Shown here: positions 21,301 through 33,100 of the stretch, one piece after another
Numbering within the stretch: the first letter of the stretch is position 1
Layout of the letters: each line of letters starts with the position of its first letter
Source: Epinephelus fuscoguttatus
Lineage: Eukaryota; Chordata; Actinopteri; Perciformes; Serranidae
Direction: 5' to 3'
Length of the DNA stretch: 64,000 bases
Assembly (NCBI RefSeq): GCF_011397635.1
Contig: NC_064755.1
Coordinates: 23,852,559-23,916,558 of the forward strand
Notes under the pieces: generated by a model
Seen by the model: only the letters and a program-made list of their open reading frames with translations
What the model was told of the DNA's origin: nothing
The model's database searches: none
Program-made: the position numbers and the translations under genes

Positions 21301-23768
21301 TCACATGTGTAGGTGGATCTCACTGTGACAAATGATGGACAATTGCACTTTGGGGATGTTGTGATGTTGGTGAACATGGGAGGAGAAAAGAGGCAGTGCA
21401 GTGCACTGAGCATTAACGCTGACATTAACAGTTTGACAAAGACTCCTTCACTTGCTATTCAAGCCCCATGTGGGGTCAGTGCAGGAAGAGGTATTCAGGC
21501 TTGCACGCGCACTGCCTTCATCATAACCAGGTACACACACACACAAGCACACTTAAATCTATATCAACATGGTAACACTTCCAGATGAAAACTTCTAACA
21601 CTGCTTGTGTGACTACAGTGTGGACGGCAGCCAGGAAGGATCGACTTTGCATTACGAGCAAAGTTTTGCCCTGAAAACAACGAGTGGCTTTGCTGGAGGA
21701 GTAAGTGTACTGACATCCACACCCATCCACACACACAAAGACTGGCTGCTATGTGAAAGGGGCACCCCACTCACTTTACTGGTGTAATTCAGTGTGTACG
21801 CCCTGAGAAGTATAATGCAGTCAGTGTAAATATTTGTGTAACATAAGGCCTTGAGGGAAGCTTATTAAAGTTGAAGAGAATAACTGATATCGATCCCTAG
21901 ATCAAGGTTATCTCAGTTAATGATTTATTTTATTGAACACCTGCTCGCTTTTTTTATTACAGTGGCATTTTACAATCAGCTAAATACAGCAAGGTGGCAT
22001 GATTTCACTGTACATTTTGCATGTTAATACTTGTAAAAAAAACACATAAATCTCATCTGTAGTTTGTCACTTTGTGTGTTTATATTTCTTTCTTTCTTTC
22101 CTCAGCTTTTCTTGACGAGTGACCTGCAAAGTTTTCAAAAGGTAGATCAAGTTTTAACATGAATTATTTATTGAGGACCATGAAGGAGAATACATTACAC
22201 TAAACAACCACCAACTGTTACGAGATACTAAACAAAGTTGCAGAAATCTTACATGCATGCCTAAACTGCTGAATGTAGCAGTTATGTTTGTCCTTTTCAC
22301 CAGATTTTCAACCATTGTCAGTCTCATATTATTGTGGTTTCACTTAAAGTGTGCAAAAAAGTCCCGCCTGCAAGAAGTAAACTTGGATCATGGCGGTTCC
22401 TTTCTGTCATGGTGGAAGATAGTTCACTTTGACCCTCAGGAGAGGCTTGAATATGAGGGTCAGCCAATTCCTGTAAGTATTTTATTGTGTCTCCATGGTT
22501 AATTATTACACTCCTCTCAACATCTGCATTCTCTGTACTGTGAAATCTGAAACAGAACTTTACATTTTCTGAATCTTTGTTGCATGCTTTTTTTTTCTTA
22601 CAGGCTAATGTGAGCGTGCTGATCATACACTGCAAGACAAACCAGGCTCTTGCTGTTCTGGGTGATCATATCCTTTGGTATTTTTCATTTTCATTTTAAA
22701 AGTAACCCTAAACCATATATGTTGCTGTGTAAATGCAATACATGGGCTTTTGATTTGTGTTGCTCTCATGTCTGATGTCAGCTTGGAGGTCCATTGTAGG
22801 ATTGGCACAAATAATAGCCAAATATATGATATATACAAAATCAGAGGAAGCAAACTTCAATAGGTCAGCACATGGATTACTAAATGTGCCTACTAGGCAC
22901 ATTTAGTAGCACATTAGCACATTTAGTACATACAGACCTGGGGGAGACTCAAAGTGCCTACTAGGCACATTTAGTAGAGGCCCAAAGTGTCAGGGTCCCC
23001 CCTGGTTTTCAAATGCAAAATGTCAATGGAAGAGACACAGCCAGACCTGGAGGAAACTCAAAGTGGCCTCAAAGAGAAGCAAAATGACATCAAAGAGATG
23101 CAAAACAGCTGCAGAGAGATGCAGACACTATGAATAACGGGCAGCAACAAAGAGAAACAAAATGACTACAAAGAGCAATGACCAATGACCCATTGACTAG
23201 TAATCTCAGATATGGATCAGATAACTGAGAACAAACAACCTGATAACACTTTGTTTTTTTCAAAATGAGGTTACAGTGACATGACAAAACTTATACCCAC
23301 TCCCAGTGTACTCCAAGGCAATTGTGAGTTGTTGTTGGAGACGAATCAGCTGCTCAACCCAAGCGAACAGTCTAATGTGTTTTAATAAAAAACAATCAGT
23401 GACCAGTCAAAATCTCCCCGAGAAATACATTATGTAGATTAAATTATGTCGACGCGGTCAAGTTGCAGTCAGCTCCTCACGGCCGCTCGAAAGAAGAGGG
23501 CCTCCAATATGGCAGCTGAAAGTCATGTTACAATGCCTGCACACCTGCTGTCGCTCTTAAGTAACACTTGTCTCCCTGCAGGAACATGTATGACAAAGAG
23601 TATGAGATTACGGCACACACCTTCCTGGACTCCCACAAAGCTGAGCAGGACAGCAACCACTGGATACTGTGCACCTCTGACCCTGCAGGGAAAGGGCTCG
23701 TACTTCTCAACCACCCACAGTCAGCCGCCAACAGCAAGGAGCTCACGCAGGCAAACCCTGGCATCTAA
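18335..23768 (+). CDS. cfap161: Cilia- and flagella-associated protein 161, eight coding exons
   Basis: CFAP161 (C15orf26) is a protein of motile cilia and flagella, reported as a microtubule inner protein of the axoneme. Exons: 18335-18406, 21124-21213, 21313-21530, 21619-21700, 22106-22141, 22350-22472, 22604-22677, 23582-23768. They total 882 bp (293 aa; human about 301), all GT-AG and in frame. Recognisable stretches are VRIGNWNEDLYLEE near the N-terminus, FGDVVMLVN, RLQEVNLDHGGSF, PQERLEYEGQPIPANV and ITAHTFLDSHKAEQDSNHW near the end. The start is the first ATG downstream of the X-box, with a purine at -3 (GAGAATGG). Intron 1 (2.7 kb) hosts a Tc1 element. Human orthologue is at 15q25, near CERS3 and IGF1R. 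Confidence 0.95.
19059..20686 (+). mobile_element. Young Tc1/mariner transposon (DD34E)
   Basis: It begins CAGTGGTGGAAAAAAGTTTT and ends in the exact complement. The outer 29 bp of both ends are identical and inverted. TA flanks both sides (19057-19058 and 20687-20688), the Tc1 target duplication. It carries a near-complete transposase gene. It sits in intron 1 of cfap161 in the gene's orientation. Confidence 0.96.
19363..20391 (+). pseudogene. Tc1 transposase with one premature stop
   Basis: The frame from the ATG at 19363 to TAA at 20389-20391 spans 343 codons, the usual Tc1 transposase length (~340 aa). It begins MAKTRNLTQETCLKIKILSQ. Paired helix-turn-helix regions come first, then the DDE core: SDVSSF (first Asp), QQDNAPCHTS (second Asp) and SPIENLWW (Glu). 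The second Asp and Glu are separated by 34 residues (DD34E). A single TGA at 20236-20238, after IKRSV, interrupts the frame about 51 codons before the end. All three catalytic residues lie before it. No frameshift was seen. Confidence 0.92.
20740..21052 (+). repeat. tRNA-SINE-like teleost repeat (copy 1, diverged)
   Basis: It contains 'gtccaaagacatgcagg', 'ttaattggtgact', 'tgaatggttgtctgtctct', 'atgtgtcagccctgtgatag' and ends 'gcggttatgaaaatggatgg'. The same words recur at 38939-39182 (+) and 42317-42590 (-). It is a very common fish interspersed repeat. Confidence 0.75.
22885..22990. repeat. Palindromic GTGCCTACTAGGCAC motif, repeated
   Basis: AAATGTGCCTACTAGGCACATTT is a palindrome broken only by its central base. 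GTGCCTACTAGGCACATTTA occurs again about 60 bp on, with further 'gcacatttagta' words between. It lies in cfap161 intron 7. Confidence 0.8.
23035..23190. repeat. Degenerate minisatellite with 'caaagaga.gcaaaatgac' units
   Basis: Imperfect units such as 'caaagagaagcaaaatgaca', 'tcaaagagatgcaaaacagc' and 'aaagagaaacaaaatgac' follow one another. The pattern is common in fish introns. It lies in cfap161 intron 7. Confidence 0.6.
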
Positions 23769-23832
23769 ATCACACAATCCACTATAGGGCAGAAAGATTC
23801 CGCATCATTAACAACACCTAAACCTTTATCGA

Positions 23833-23838
23833 AATAAA
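23833..23838 (+). terminator. cfap161 polyadenylation signal
   Basis: AATAAA lies 65 bp after the cfap161 stop. It is followed by a T/GT-rich stretch (gttgttttttgctctgtttg), as expected for a cleavage region. Confidence 0.75.
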
Positions 23839-24599
23839 GTTGTTTTTTGCTCTGTTTGGGTCACTGATTTTTTTTCCTTTTTAATACAAAGAGATTCCAG
23901 GATGGACTCCCACCAGAGCATTAAGGTTATATGATACACATCGGCCTGCCAAGCCACCGGGAGGTTCTGTAGAAAGAAGCATTTGATATGTTTCTCCACA
24001 CAACACTTACATTGTTTTAGTTGGAGAATAGCATAAGACACTAACTGTGATATTGGACAGTAGGACAAATTGGGTCAATTTCCCATGCATTTCAAACTTC
24101 CCCGGAAATACCTTTTTAAGTGATGGTGATGAGAAATGGGGATGAAGGAGCAATCAAGAAAAAACAGTCCTCATCAGCTGACTTAATGCAGTACTTTGAA
24201 CATGTTAGTCTACTAAGGATAGGATTCAAAGTGCCTCTACTTGAGCTACATTTACACACATGCTGTCTTATAACGTGAAAATATTCTAATATGCTGTGGT
24301 TTTGTAAGACTGCTACTTCTAACTCTTTACTTGGTGAAATGAAGCTAGTGTCTATGGCTTGATAACCAAGGTAAAGCAGGGAGGAAACACATTGCACCTT
24401 CACCACAGCATATTTGACGTTTCCTGTTTTTGGTCTCACTGCTGTCTTGAACGTGGTCTTAGTCATGTTGTCATGGAGCGCATGTCACATCGACTCTGGT
24501 TTCACAACTCTTATCTATGCAGGTAGTTGTCATCTCTCTGGCATCATGATCCTGCATCCAAGTAAACATAATCAATAATTTATGTTAACGTCTAAGGTA
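23839..24599 (+). other. Intergenic DNA between cfap161 and the choline transporter gene
   Basis: There is no coding potential, RNA gene or clear repeat here. It leads into a CpG-richer stretch starting near 24600. Confidence 0.6.
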
Positions 24600-25063
24600 T
24601 AAACGTGACACGATTTCCACGTGATGTCGGGGACCACGTGTGACTTCTTCCGGATTGATATATGTAGATCTACGCATCCTCTACCGTAGATAACGATGTG
24701 ATTTATGAGAGCATCCAAGGTGCGTTCATGGAAAATCGTTCAAACAAGTGAAGGTTTGCAACTACTGGAGAACCAGCTGTGCGCGCAGCGTTTCACGACG
24801 GAATATTTTGTGACCTTTACACTGGGCTGGGTGTAATCAATGAATGAGGGTATTTAAGTGCGGACGCACAGCCGCGCTATCTGTTTTCCAACAGCACATC
24901 CAACACGCCGACTGACAACGTCTTTGTGCATCTCGCAGGGCTGAACGCGACCCCCAGGTGTCACATTTCAGAGAGCGACGACAATAGAAGAGAAGTCACC
25001 GGCCAAACCGCACTCTAGGCAGCAGATGCGCGGCACGAAGGACATCACCTCCACAGAGAAAAG
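24600..25063 (+). promoter_or_regulatory. Likely promoter and non-coding first exon of the choline transporter gene
   Basis: CpG-rich DNA stands out from its AT-rich surroundings. Two CACGTG E-boxes lie at 24618-24623 and 24635-24640. A TATTTAAG box near 24850 precedes a GC-rich stretch that ends in aaaag|gtaaca (exon end 25063). No coding frame fits it. It points towards the transporter ATG at 30101, which lies 7 bases after an acceptor-like ag (30093-30094). CHT1 genes are known to have a non-coding first exon. The link is inferred. Confidence 0.5.
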
Positions 25064-25899
25064 GTAACAATGCCACCACATGGAAACACAACAATGGCAC
25101 AATTAAAAACCATGTTTCATTCATTTGGTTACTGTAGCTCCTTATAAAAGAACGCACCATTGTCATTGTGTAACCAAAATGAGCCGGGTTATTTAACGCA
25201 TTTGGATATGGATGTGTTAATATTTTCCTTTTTATCCTCATATGCGGGTTATGATTGCTGCAATTATGTATTATAACCGTAAATGGTGAGCTAGCTAAAT
25301 GTGGAATAGCGGGGGGCAAGTGTACAGCTGCATCTTCATTTCAACCTGACACAGAATACAGCGCACACATATGCGAACATGAGATGATAACACTCATATT
25401 CAATATACTGATAACCGTACTGATAATAATCTAGCGCTGTGTCGTTATTGTACTGGAGATATGCGTCTCTCCTCAGCGCCTGGCCTGTCCTCTAATCGGT
25501 CATGTAATACATTTTTTACGTTTTTCATGAGAGAAACACACGATTTGACCCGGGACACATATGTAATATTCTGCACAACATCCATGTATGGTTGTGATGG
25601 TTATAAATCCAGATGATGGCGATATTACCAGTGAGGGCTTTCCCAAGGTTTGTGGTTGCTTCAGGCTGATTTTAAAGGTGTTTGAAACGTCCATTTGTCC
25701 GTGTTACCAGAGAGGATATTTCAAGATGTGCCCTGTCTATACATGTTGAGGGAAAACTGGGCTCTCTCACAGAAATATTGTGCCTTTTTAAAACCATGTT
25801 GTATTTATTAAACAGCAGTAATTTAACTGTAAAATCTGACATGGCAGATGTTACATGTAAAACACATGACTGTCTTGTAAAATATGATACATCTTCAAA
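25064..25899 (+). other. Probable 5' intron of the transporter gene (first part)
   Basis: I see no coding signal here. If the first exon call is right, the intron runs 25064-30094 and holds the repeats and Tc1 element listed below. Confidence 0.45.
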
Positions 25900-26330
25900 T
25901 AGGGGAAACAGCGCCACCTCTGGTAACAAGGGACGATTCTTTTCTGCATAATGAGTAAGGGCACAACCTAACATATTTTAGTTTGGGATTAATGTTATTA
26001 AAACTGTTTGAGATTAATTTTTTTTATATATATTATGCTGACAACATGCATGATATTTCCCAGCGGCAACATGTACAGATTTAAAAGAGTGGCTGCAGGG
26101 ATGGAAATGCCACTAAAGAGGCCCCATTTTTGTGCATCATCCTGCACATGCTGAAATCATATCCCAATCATTTTTTCATGTTACAGTAAATGTAGGGTAG
26201 AGCGGGGCACAACCTAACACATTATTAAAACTGTTTGAGATGATTTTTTAATTTTTTTTTTTACATGCACATCTGTATTACAAATATACAGTTGTTTTTT
26301 CTAGTACTTACCTTTCCTTTACAGTTGCAC
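25900..26330. repeat. Repeat with 'gggcacaacctaaca' twice and a small RT fragment
   Basis: 'gggcacaacctaaca…ttattaaaactgtttgaga' occurs near 25960 and again near 26205. Between them, 26055-26110 read on the minus strand resembles the reverse-transcriptase YMLPLGNI region seen at 47790. 'cctgcacatgctgaaatcat' (26143-26162) recurs near 48731. Confidence 0.5.
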
Positions 26331-26461
26331 TGAGAAGTGGTGGAAGTGAAATGTTACAACATATCCCATGGGTGGGGTTTATTGTAATGGGCAGAGGCTG
26401 AGCTGTGACACTTGCTGGAAAAGTCTGTTTAACATAATTAATTCAATACAATTCTGACCTA

Positions 26462-27844
26462 CACTATATGGACAAAAGTATTTTACCACACACAGTTGGT
26501 TCAATCAGACCCACAGGTGTATAAAATCAAGCACCTAGCCATGCAGTCTCCATTTGCAAACATCTGTGATACAAAATGGGTCGTTCTGAGGAGCTCAGTG
26601 ACTTCAAGTGCACTGGTACTGTGATAGGAGGTCGCCTTCACAATAAGATGGTTTGTGAAATTTCATCCCTGCAGGATATTCCACAGTCAACTGTAAGTGA
26701 TATTATTAGAAAGTGGAAGTGTTTAGGAACAACAGCAACTCAGCTACGAAGCGGAAGACCACATAATCATCATCGCCGACTCTTGGATTTTTGTACTTAT
26801 TTGCATGCCTAGTTATTTAAGTTTTTTAAGTCTAATTTTGAAATCTTTAATCTGACTCTTTTTCCTTGACTGCTGTAACACTGGAATTTCTCAATCATGG
26901 GATCAATAAAGGTGTATCTTATTTCTTATCTTATAAAATCACAGAGTGGGGTCAATGACCACTAAGGCGCATGGTGCGTAATAATCGCTGATTCCATGGC
27001 TGAAGAATTCTGAGTTTCCACTGGCATTAATGTAAGCACAAAAACTGTGCAGCGGGAGCTTCATGGAATGGGTTTCCATGGCCGAGAAGCTGCATGCAAG
27101 CCTCACATCACCAAGTTCAATGCCAGGCGTCGGATGGAGTGGTGCAAAGCACACAGACGCTGGACTGTGGAGCAGTGGAAATGTGTTCTGTGGAGGGACA
27201 AATCACGCTTCTCTGTTTGGCAGTCAGATGCGCAAGTCTGGGTTTGGCAGATGCCGGGAGAACATTACCTGCCTGACTGCGCTGAGCCAACTGTAAAGTT
27301 TGGTGGAGGAGGGATATTGGTATGTGGCTGTTTTTCAAGGTTTGGGTTAGGCTCTATTCTCCAGCGAAGGACAACCTTAATACTTCAGCATACCAAGACA
27401 TTTTGGACAATGCTATGCTTCCAACTGTGGGGCAACATTTTGTCGAAGGCCCTTTTCTATTCGAACATGATTATGCCCCAGTGCACAAAGCAAGGACTAT
27501 AAAGACATGGTTTGATGAGTTCGGTGTGGAAGAACTTGACTGGCCTGCACAGAGCCCTGACCTCCAACCTATCAAGCACCTTTGGGATGAACTGGAACAG
27601 AGGTTGCGAGCCAGGCCTTCTTGCCAACATCAGTGCCTGACCTCATAAATGCTCTACAGAATGAATGGGCACAAATTCCCACAGAAACAAAATCTTGTGG
27701 AAAGCCTGCCAAGAAGCGTGGAAGCTGTTATAGCTGCAAAAGGGGGACCAACTCCATATTAAAATTTATCTGTTTGAATACAATGTCAGTACAGTCCTTG
27801 TTGGTATAATGGTCAGGCTTCCGAATACTTGTGTCCTTATAGTG
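26462..27844 (+). mobile_element. Decayed Tc1/mariner element interrupted by a LINE tail
   Basis: The left end CACTATATGGACAAAAGTA pairs with the right end TACTTGTGTCCTTATAGTG, with TA on each side. It contains a broken Tc1 transposase. About 26765-26935 is a foreign insert that ends 'gggatcaataaaggtgtatc' plus 'ttatttcttatcttat', a typical fish LINE 3' tail. Tc1 sequence resumes at 'aaatcacagagtggggtc'. Confidence 0.88.
26576..27760 (+). pseudogene. Broken Tc1 transposase
   Basis: The ATG at 26576 begins the N-terminus (MGRSEELSDFKCTGTVIGG). The LINE insert cuts it near codon 63. It resumes as RELHGMGFHGREAACKPHIT in the same frame number, then shifts frame near 27340-27370 and again near 27625. 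The catalytic Glu is replaced by Lys in QSPDLQPIKHLWDEL, and the second Asp motif reads EHDYAPVHK. It cannot make an active enzyme. Confidence 0.88.
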
Positions 27845-30094
27845 TATATACTATAAGGACACCTAGTCTCCACCTACATCAGGGGAAGGATAGGTATCCG
27901 TACAGGTATCCATCCATCTGTTAGTCTATCATCCATGTTCAGTGGTTGGACTGATAGATGTACACGGAATGGGTAACCAAGGTCTACATTTCAAAATATG
28001 AGTGTTGAATGTATGTATGTATGTATTATTGACAAGACTGAAACTGTGTGTCATTACCTGACAAATTAAAAACACAAAGTACATCTCATTTAATTAAGGA
28101 CATTAGTTCAAACTGAACATAAGTTTGAAGTGCAAAAATAGAGAAAATGCGCTATAGGAGGCTTAGTTGTAACACCACGTTACAAGTAGTATCGAGTATC
28201 AAGCCTAGCTTACACTTGCTGGAAGTTGATTACATAGCTCAAAATGGTGCTATGTTGTAGGCAACAAGACAGTTGCTAAGATGATATATAGTTGGATTTG
28301 GTGACTTGCATAGACAGCTCAGTAATTGGAAAACGAGTATGACAAAGAAATTTAATTATGCCGGCTGAAAACACTCTTTGTTACTGAACTCTGCTGAAAT
28401 ATGTCCAATCTCTGTGGAATTTTGTGGGCTACTGTTTGGTGGTATTGTGGCTGGAAGAAGGAAAGGATCGACCCTGTGTATCCACATAAGAATTCCACGT
28501 TACAGTTTACCCTGCATTACGTTGTGCCCCGTGCTCCCTACTTTTTGTTGGTGATGCATCACTATTTGATCGTAAATAAGTGAACGCAGGACTTTTTACT
28601 TGTATTGGAGTATGTTTACATTGTAGTATTGCTGTTTTACCTCAGTGAAGAATCTGAAGTTTTAAAACTGCTCATTTAGTCCACTGCTGTGAAATCAGTT
28701 TTTAGAAGATACAGCTGTTTAAGTGAGATTTACTGAAGAAGATTCCAATTGATTCAGCTACAACACAAGATCTGTGAAGTATAACAAGCCTTTAGAAAAC
28801 ATATTACAATGATCAGCCATTAACAACCAGCAATAACATCACGCAGTTACAGCAATTATAGTATATCACATAGTTTCTGATTATCTGATTCCATAAATTT
28901 ATATTGCCATTAACAAACCTCAAATCATAAAATGCATTACTGACTAACTTAACTTATTTATTAAACTATGTGTTATACAATGGGAATTAAAGACCTAACT
29001 ATCTTTTGCTTCCCACAGTTACCTGCTCAACTATATTTTTTACAAGCTGTATTTAACTGGAGTAGTTCTTTAAAGGGAATTTTTATAGGAAAACTAGCAG
29101 TAAACTCAAACCAAATTAACTGTGCCTACAGTTAGTGCTAGATTACATAGCTCTTTTGAGGGAGCTGCCAATGAATTTACTAGGAATTATGGACCCTTAA
29201 TTACAGTAAAGCATTTAAAATAAGTCTATTTCCCAACATGAACATGTACGTCGTGTTTCTAAGTCCTGCTGGGAAAATAACTCTGGTGGAAAGAGACTGA
29301 AACCTAATGGAAAAATACTGGATCAAATTTCCTGAAAAATTACAGAAGACATGACATCAGGGTCCTTGTAGCCTGGCCCTGTACGCTTGTTATTCATGTG
29401 AAACTTCGCTGGGTGATACCTCCCTTTTAATCAGCTATTTGTTTCTTGTGGGCTTAGACAATTTTGTCCCCCCCTTGTGAACCTTTTTGAGGTTTTACAG
29501 CCTCTTTCCATCAGGATTACTTCCAGAAGTTAAGTGCTCATTCAGTAAATGCCATGGCTCTGTATCAGTTTCAAGTAGCATCCTCTCAGGTGAGCTCCTG
29601 TACACGTGGACTGAAAACTGGTCACAGCTCTCTTATGCAAGTCTTGTCATTTGATAGCTACTCTATAATGATGGGCTTGCATACAGTACTTCCTTATGTA
29701 AGTAGTGCAAAATTTAGTCCAAAGTGGGGTGAAGTTTGCTGACACTTGGCACATTAGTGGAGATTATGTAGTAAATAATTGTACTATAATATTATACTAT
29801 ATTAATACTATATTGTATGTGTACTTGGATGAGTGGGGGAGGTGCCTTTTCACACAGTCCATCAAGGTCAAATTGAAACTTGGTTTGCTGAAAAGGGCGT
29901 ATTGTTTTTTTTTTTCAGTGGTGCTTCCTTGAAATGGCAAGACACAATACTAAGTCTTGTAGCACAGCCCCACATTTTTGACTGCAGTTAAACGAATGGC
30001 AACAGCATCCGTTGCTTTGTATGCTTTAGTGTATTTTTTGTGTTTTATATGTTATATGTTGGTGTAACTGATAGTCTGTGCGTTGTGTAACTAG
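27845..30094 (+). other. AT-rich DNA upstream of the transporter start codon
   Basis: No gene is visible. 'atgtatgtatgtatg' lies near 28011. About 28575-28670 ('gaacgcaggactttttacttg…') is a fragment of the hAT-like repeat seen at 8240. The rest has nothing I can name. Confidence 0.5.
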
Positions 30095-30100
30095 ACAATC

Positions 30101-33100
30101 ATGGCAGTGAACGTTCCTGGACTGGTGGCCGTGGTGGTTTTCTATATTGTCATCCTGGTTATTGGAATCTGGGCATCTCGGAAATCCAAGAAGGTGGAGA
30201 AGACATGTGCTGGCACTAAGAGCGAAGTTACCATCATCGGTGGGCGCAACATCAGTGTCCTGGTGGGAGTTTTCACCATGACAGGTATTATTTTTCTGCT
30301 TGTCATTTCGAAGTACTTTATGTACCACACATTGAGTTTGCGCAGTTATTTTGCTTGATGCTCCTTTCACTGTGCTTTGTTGCTGCATTCTTCACTTATT
30401 TGCTTTGCTTTCAGCAACATGGGTTGGTGGAGGTTACATTATGGGAACTGCTGAGGCTGTTTACTCTCCCTCTCAAGGTCTTATCTGGGCTATTGGGCCT
30501 CCTGCATATCTTATCAATTTTCTTCTTGGTGAGTAGCTGAAACAAATGAAGCTTCTGTTTGATAACACACAGCACGGAAGGAGGTGATGGTGACGAACCT
30601 CAACAAGAATAAAATACTGCTCCAGAATATTATCTGACATTTTAAGAAGGTTTTGCTCTTGTTTTGGGGAAGTAGTTGCACCCTGGTTGTATTTTTGGCC
30701 TTGCATACTCAAGTGTCACAGGATGTGGAACTTCACGTGTGTGCGTGTGTGTACTCGTGTTTATATGTTGTACCTGTTACTGATACTCTTCAACAACAGT
30801 CATTACGACACCAAAAGTTTACATGGCATGGCTTCTGAGAAATGAATGTGATTTGCATGTAGCTGATGGGGTCTAAACATTGCAGGCCATATTCAGGATT
30901 GAACTATAAATATTTAATAATAATTTAATAATTTAAGTGTACATAACAACTGTACACAGTGCTAATCAGACCATGGGCTCATCTAAGGATTGATGCTCCA
31001 CTCACAAACAAACACTTTTAACAGACATATATGAATCTTTCTGACTTAGTACTAGTAGTAGAAGTGCATATGGAGAGAAGCAGTATTTCACCTCATTCAT
31101 ACACCTTCTTATCTTTGTTTACCATTGTTGTGGGCTTTAACCGATTCCATCATGCATTGTACTAGATGCAGGGTGGACCCAAATATACATGTCTGAGACT
31201 CACGCAATCCACTTAAAGCTGAACTGGATGTCTGTGAAGCAAAGAAGTAATAATCCATGACAATCTTTTCATTGTTCAAGAAGGAAAATGCAGATTTTTT
31301 TCCACCCGTTGTTGCACCTAAATACACCTCCAAGTTTTATGTCAAGGGATGAACCTGATAACCTTTTTTGATTAAACAGGCTGAGACATTTTCACTTGCT
31401 GACAAAAGCCCCTTTTATACAGCCTCTTCAATGTGGGAATGTAATGCAGTTATTTCACCTCGTCATTCTGTATAAGATGTACATTGTTCTTCCGCCTTTA
31501 AGCCAGCAGCAGGGGTAGCAGAGCCGCATGAGTCCAAGACAAATTTCCCTACGGGGACAATAAAGTATATCCAATTGCATCATTGTCAGTAAAAAATGAA
31601 ACTAAACACTGACCCTGATGTGTTACACCTTAGGAATGCCAGCATGCTATCTAAAAATCACACACTGGGGCAGCATTATACCGGTTTCTTATTCAGCGTA
31701 AAAAATATAAGTCGTGTATTGGTGCAGCTTCTTCATGGCAATATTGCAGAATCTGTGTTTAAAAAGGGCTAAAGTAAGGGAAAGGACCAGGTCAATTAAC
31801 CACTACACTGCAGAAAAAATTATTTTATACTTAAAAGCATTAACATAATAACCAACATGGCTAATGATTAATCCACACATGTATTGTGCCAAAGTGTTTT
31901 CTTGAATTACCTTGACAACATCATAACAGAGAATAAAGCAATGATGACTTGTGGTCAACATCCATATGTTGGTCTGAAGACAGCATTATTTGAAGTCAAC
32001 AACTTTTTAACTAGCATGCTAGCTAGCTAGTTGATGCGCTCTACTTATAAATTGCTTGATAATTTAAGTTCTTCCCCCACTGCTCATTTAAAGGGTCTGT
32101 GTCATTGGTCCGACAGCCCATTGGTCCGACATCCCATTAGTCCGACGTCCCGTTGTTCCGATATGTGATTATACTAGGCTATACTGTATTTGTGCACCAT
32201 AGAGGATCAGCAGACGCAACAAAAGTAGGCTACTGGTCGAGATACAAGTGTCATAGAGGGAAGAGAGTGAAACACCATAACCTCCTGTTATTAACTCTGG
32301 GGTCGGGGTTGTGTGGGGAGCTCCCCGCAGTGCTGAACGGCTCCCGGCGGGCGTATTTCTGCCTTGATGATGCGCCGCGACCGGCTCTGGGTCAGCTGGG
32401 AAAGGCTTGAGGCAAAGCAGGCTCACAGCTTATGTGTTTGCCACTTTCTTTTTCATTTTAACCCACACCATGATCTTTTCCTGACCCTAACCAAGTGGTT
32501 TTTGTGCCTAAACCTAACCAGACCTTAACCACAGGGCATCATGATGATTTCGGAACACCGGGACTTCGGAACAATGGGATGTCGGACCAATGGGCAGTTC
32601 ACTATTTAAAAAGGCCACCACAAAAAGTGTACTACTTTCTGTCACTGGGCACAATCTTGGAAAAAAAAACTTAAGGCCACAGTTGGCTGGCTAGTGCGCT
32701 ATTGCTAGCATGCAAATGTTAGCAGGCTAACGCACTACATCTAGCTCATTAACTCTGGCAGCTAGAAACAAACATGTATGACTCATGTCCCTTTGACAGT
32801 CCAAACGAAGGACACATTTTCTTGTAGTGGCCTTTCTAAATTGAGCAGGAATGAAATTTAACATACTGTATTCTGTTATGATCAAGGAGTTAATACTAAG
32901 CAGCTAGCGCCCTAGCTTGCTAACTGTTAGCTCACCTTTGCGAGCTAATGTGAGCTTATTTCCATGGTGGCAAAATACTAACAGTTAATCTTAAAAGCAA
33001 CTTTAAATGGCTGTAGTAGTGCACAGCGGAAGGTCACTGGCAGCAGGGCGCTCTTTGATGACATCAGAAACGTTGATTGGCTGAGACAGTTGTTGTCCCA

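Noticed and set aside
23446-23581. Extension of the last cfap161 exon upstream
   Set aside because: A clean acceptor at 23580-23581 gives phase agreement with the previous exon, and the upstream part reads in another frame from CFAP161.
32153-32426. Open frames on both strands near 32.2-32.4 kb
   Set aside because: They lie inside the inverted-repeat element and have no domain.
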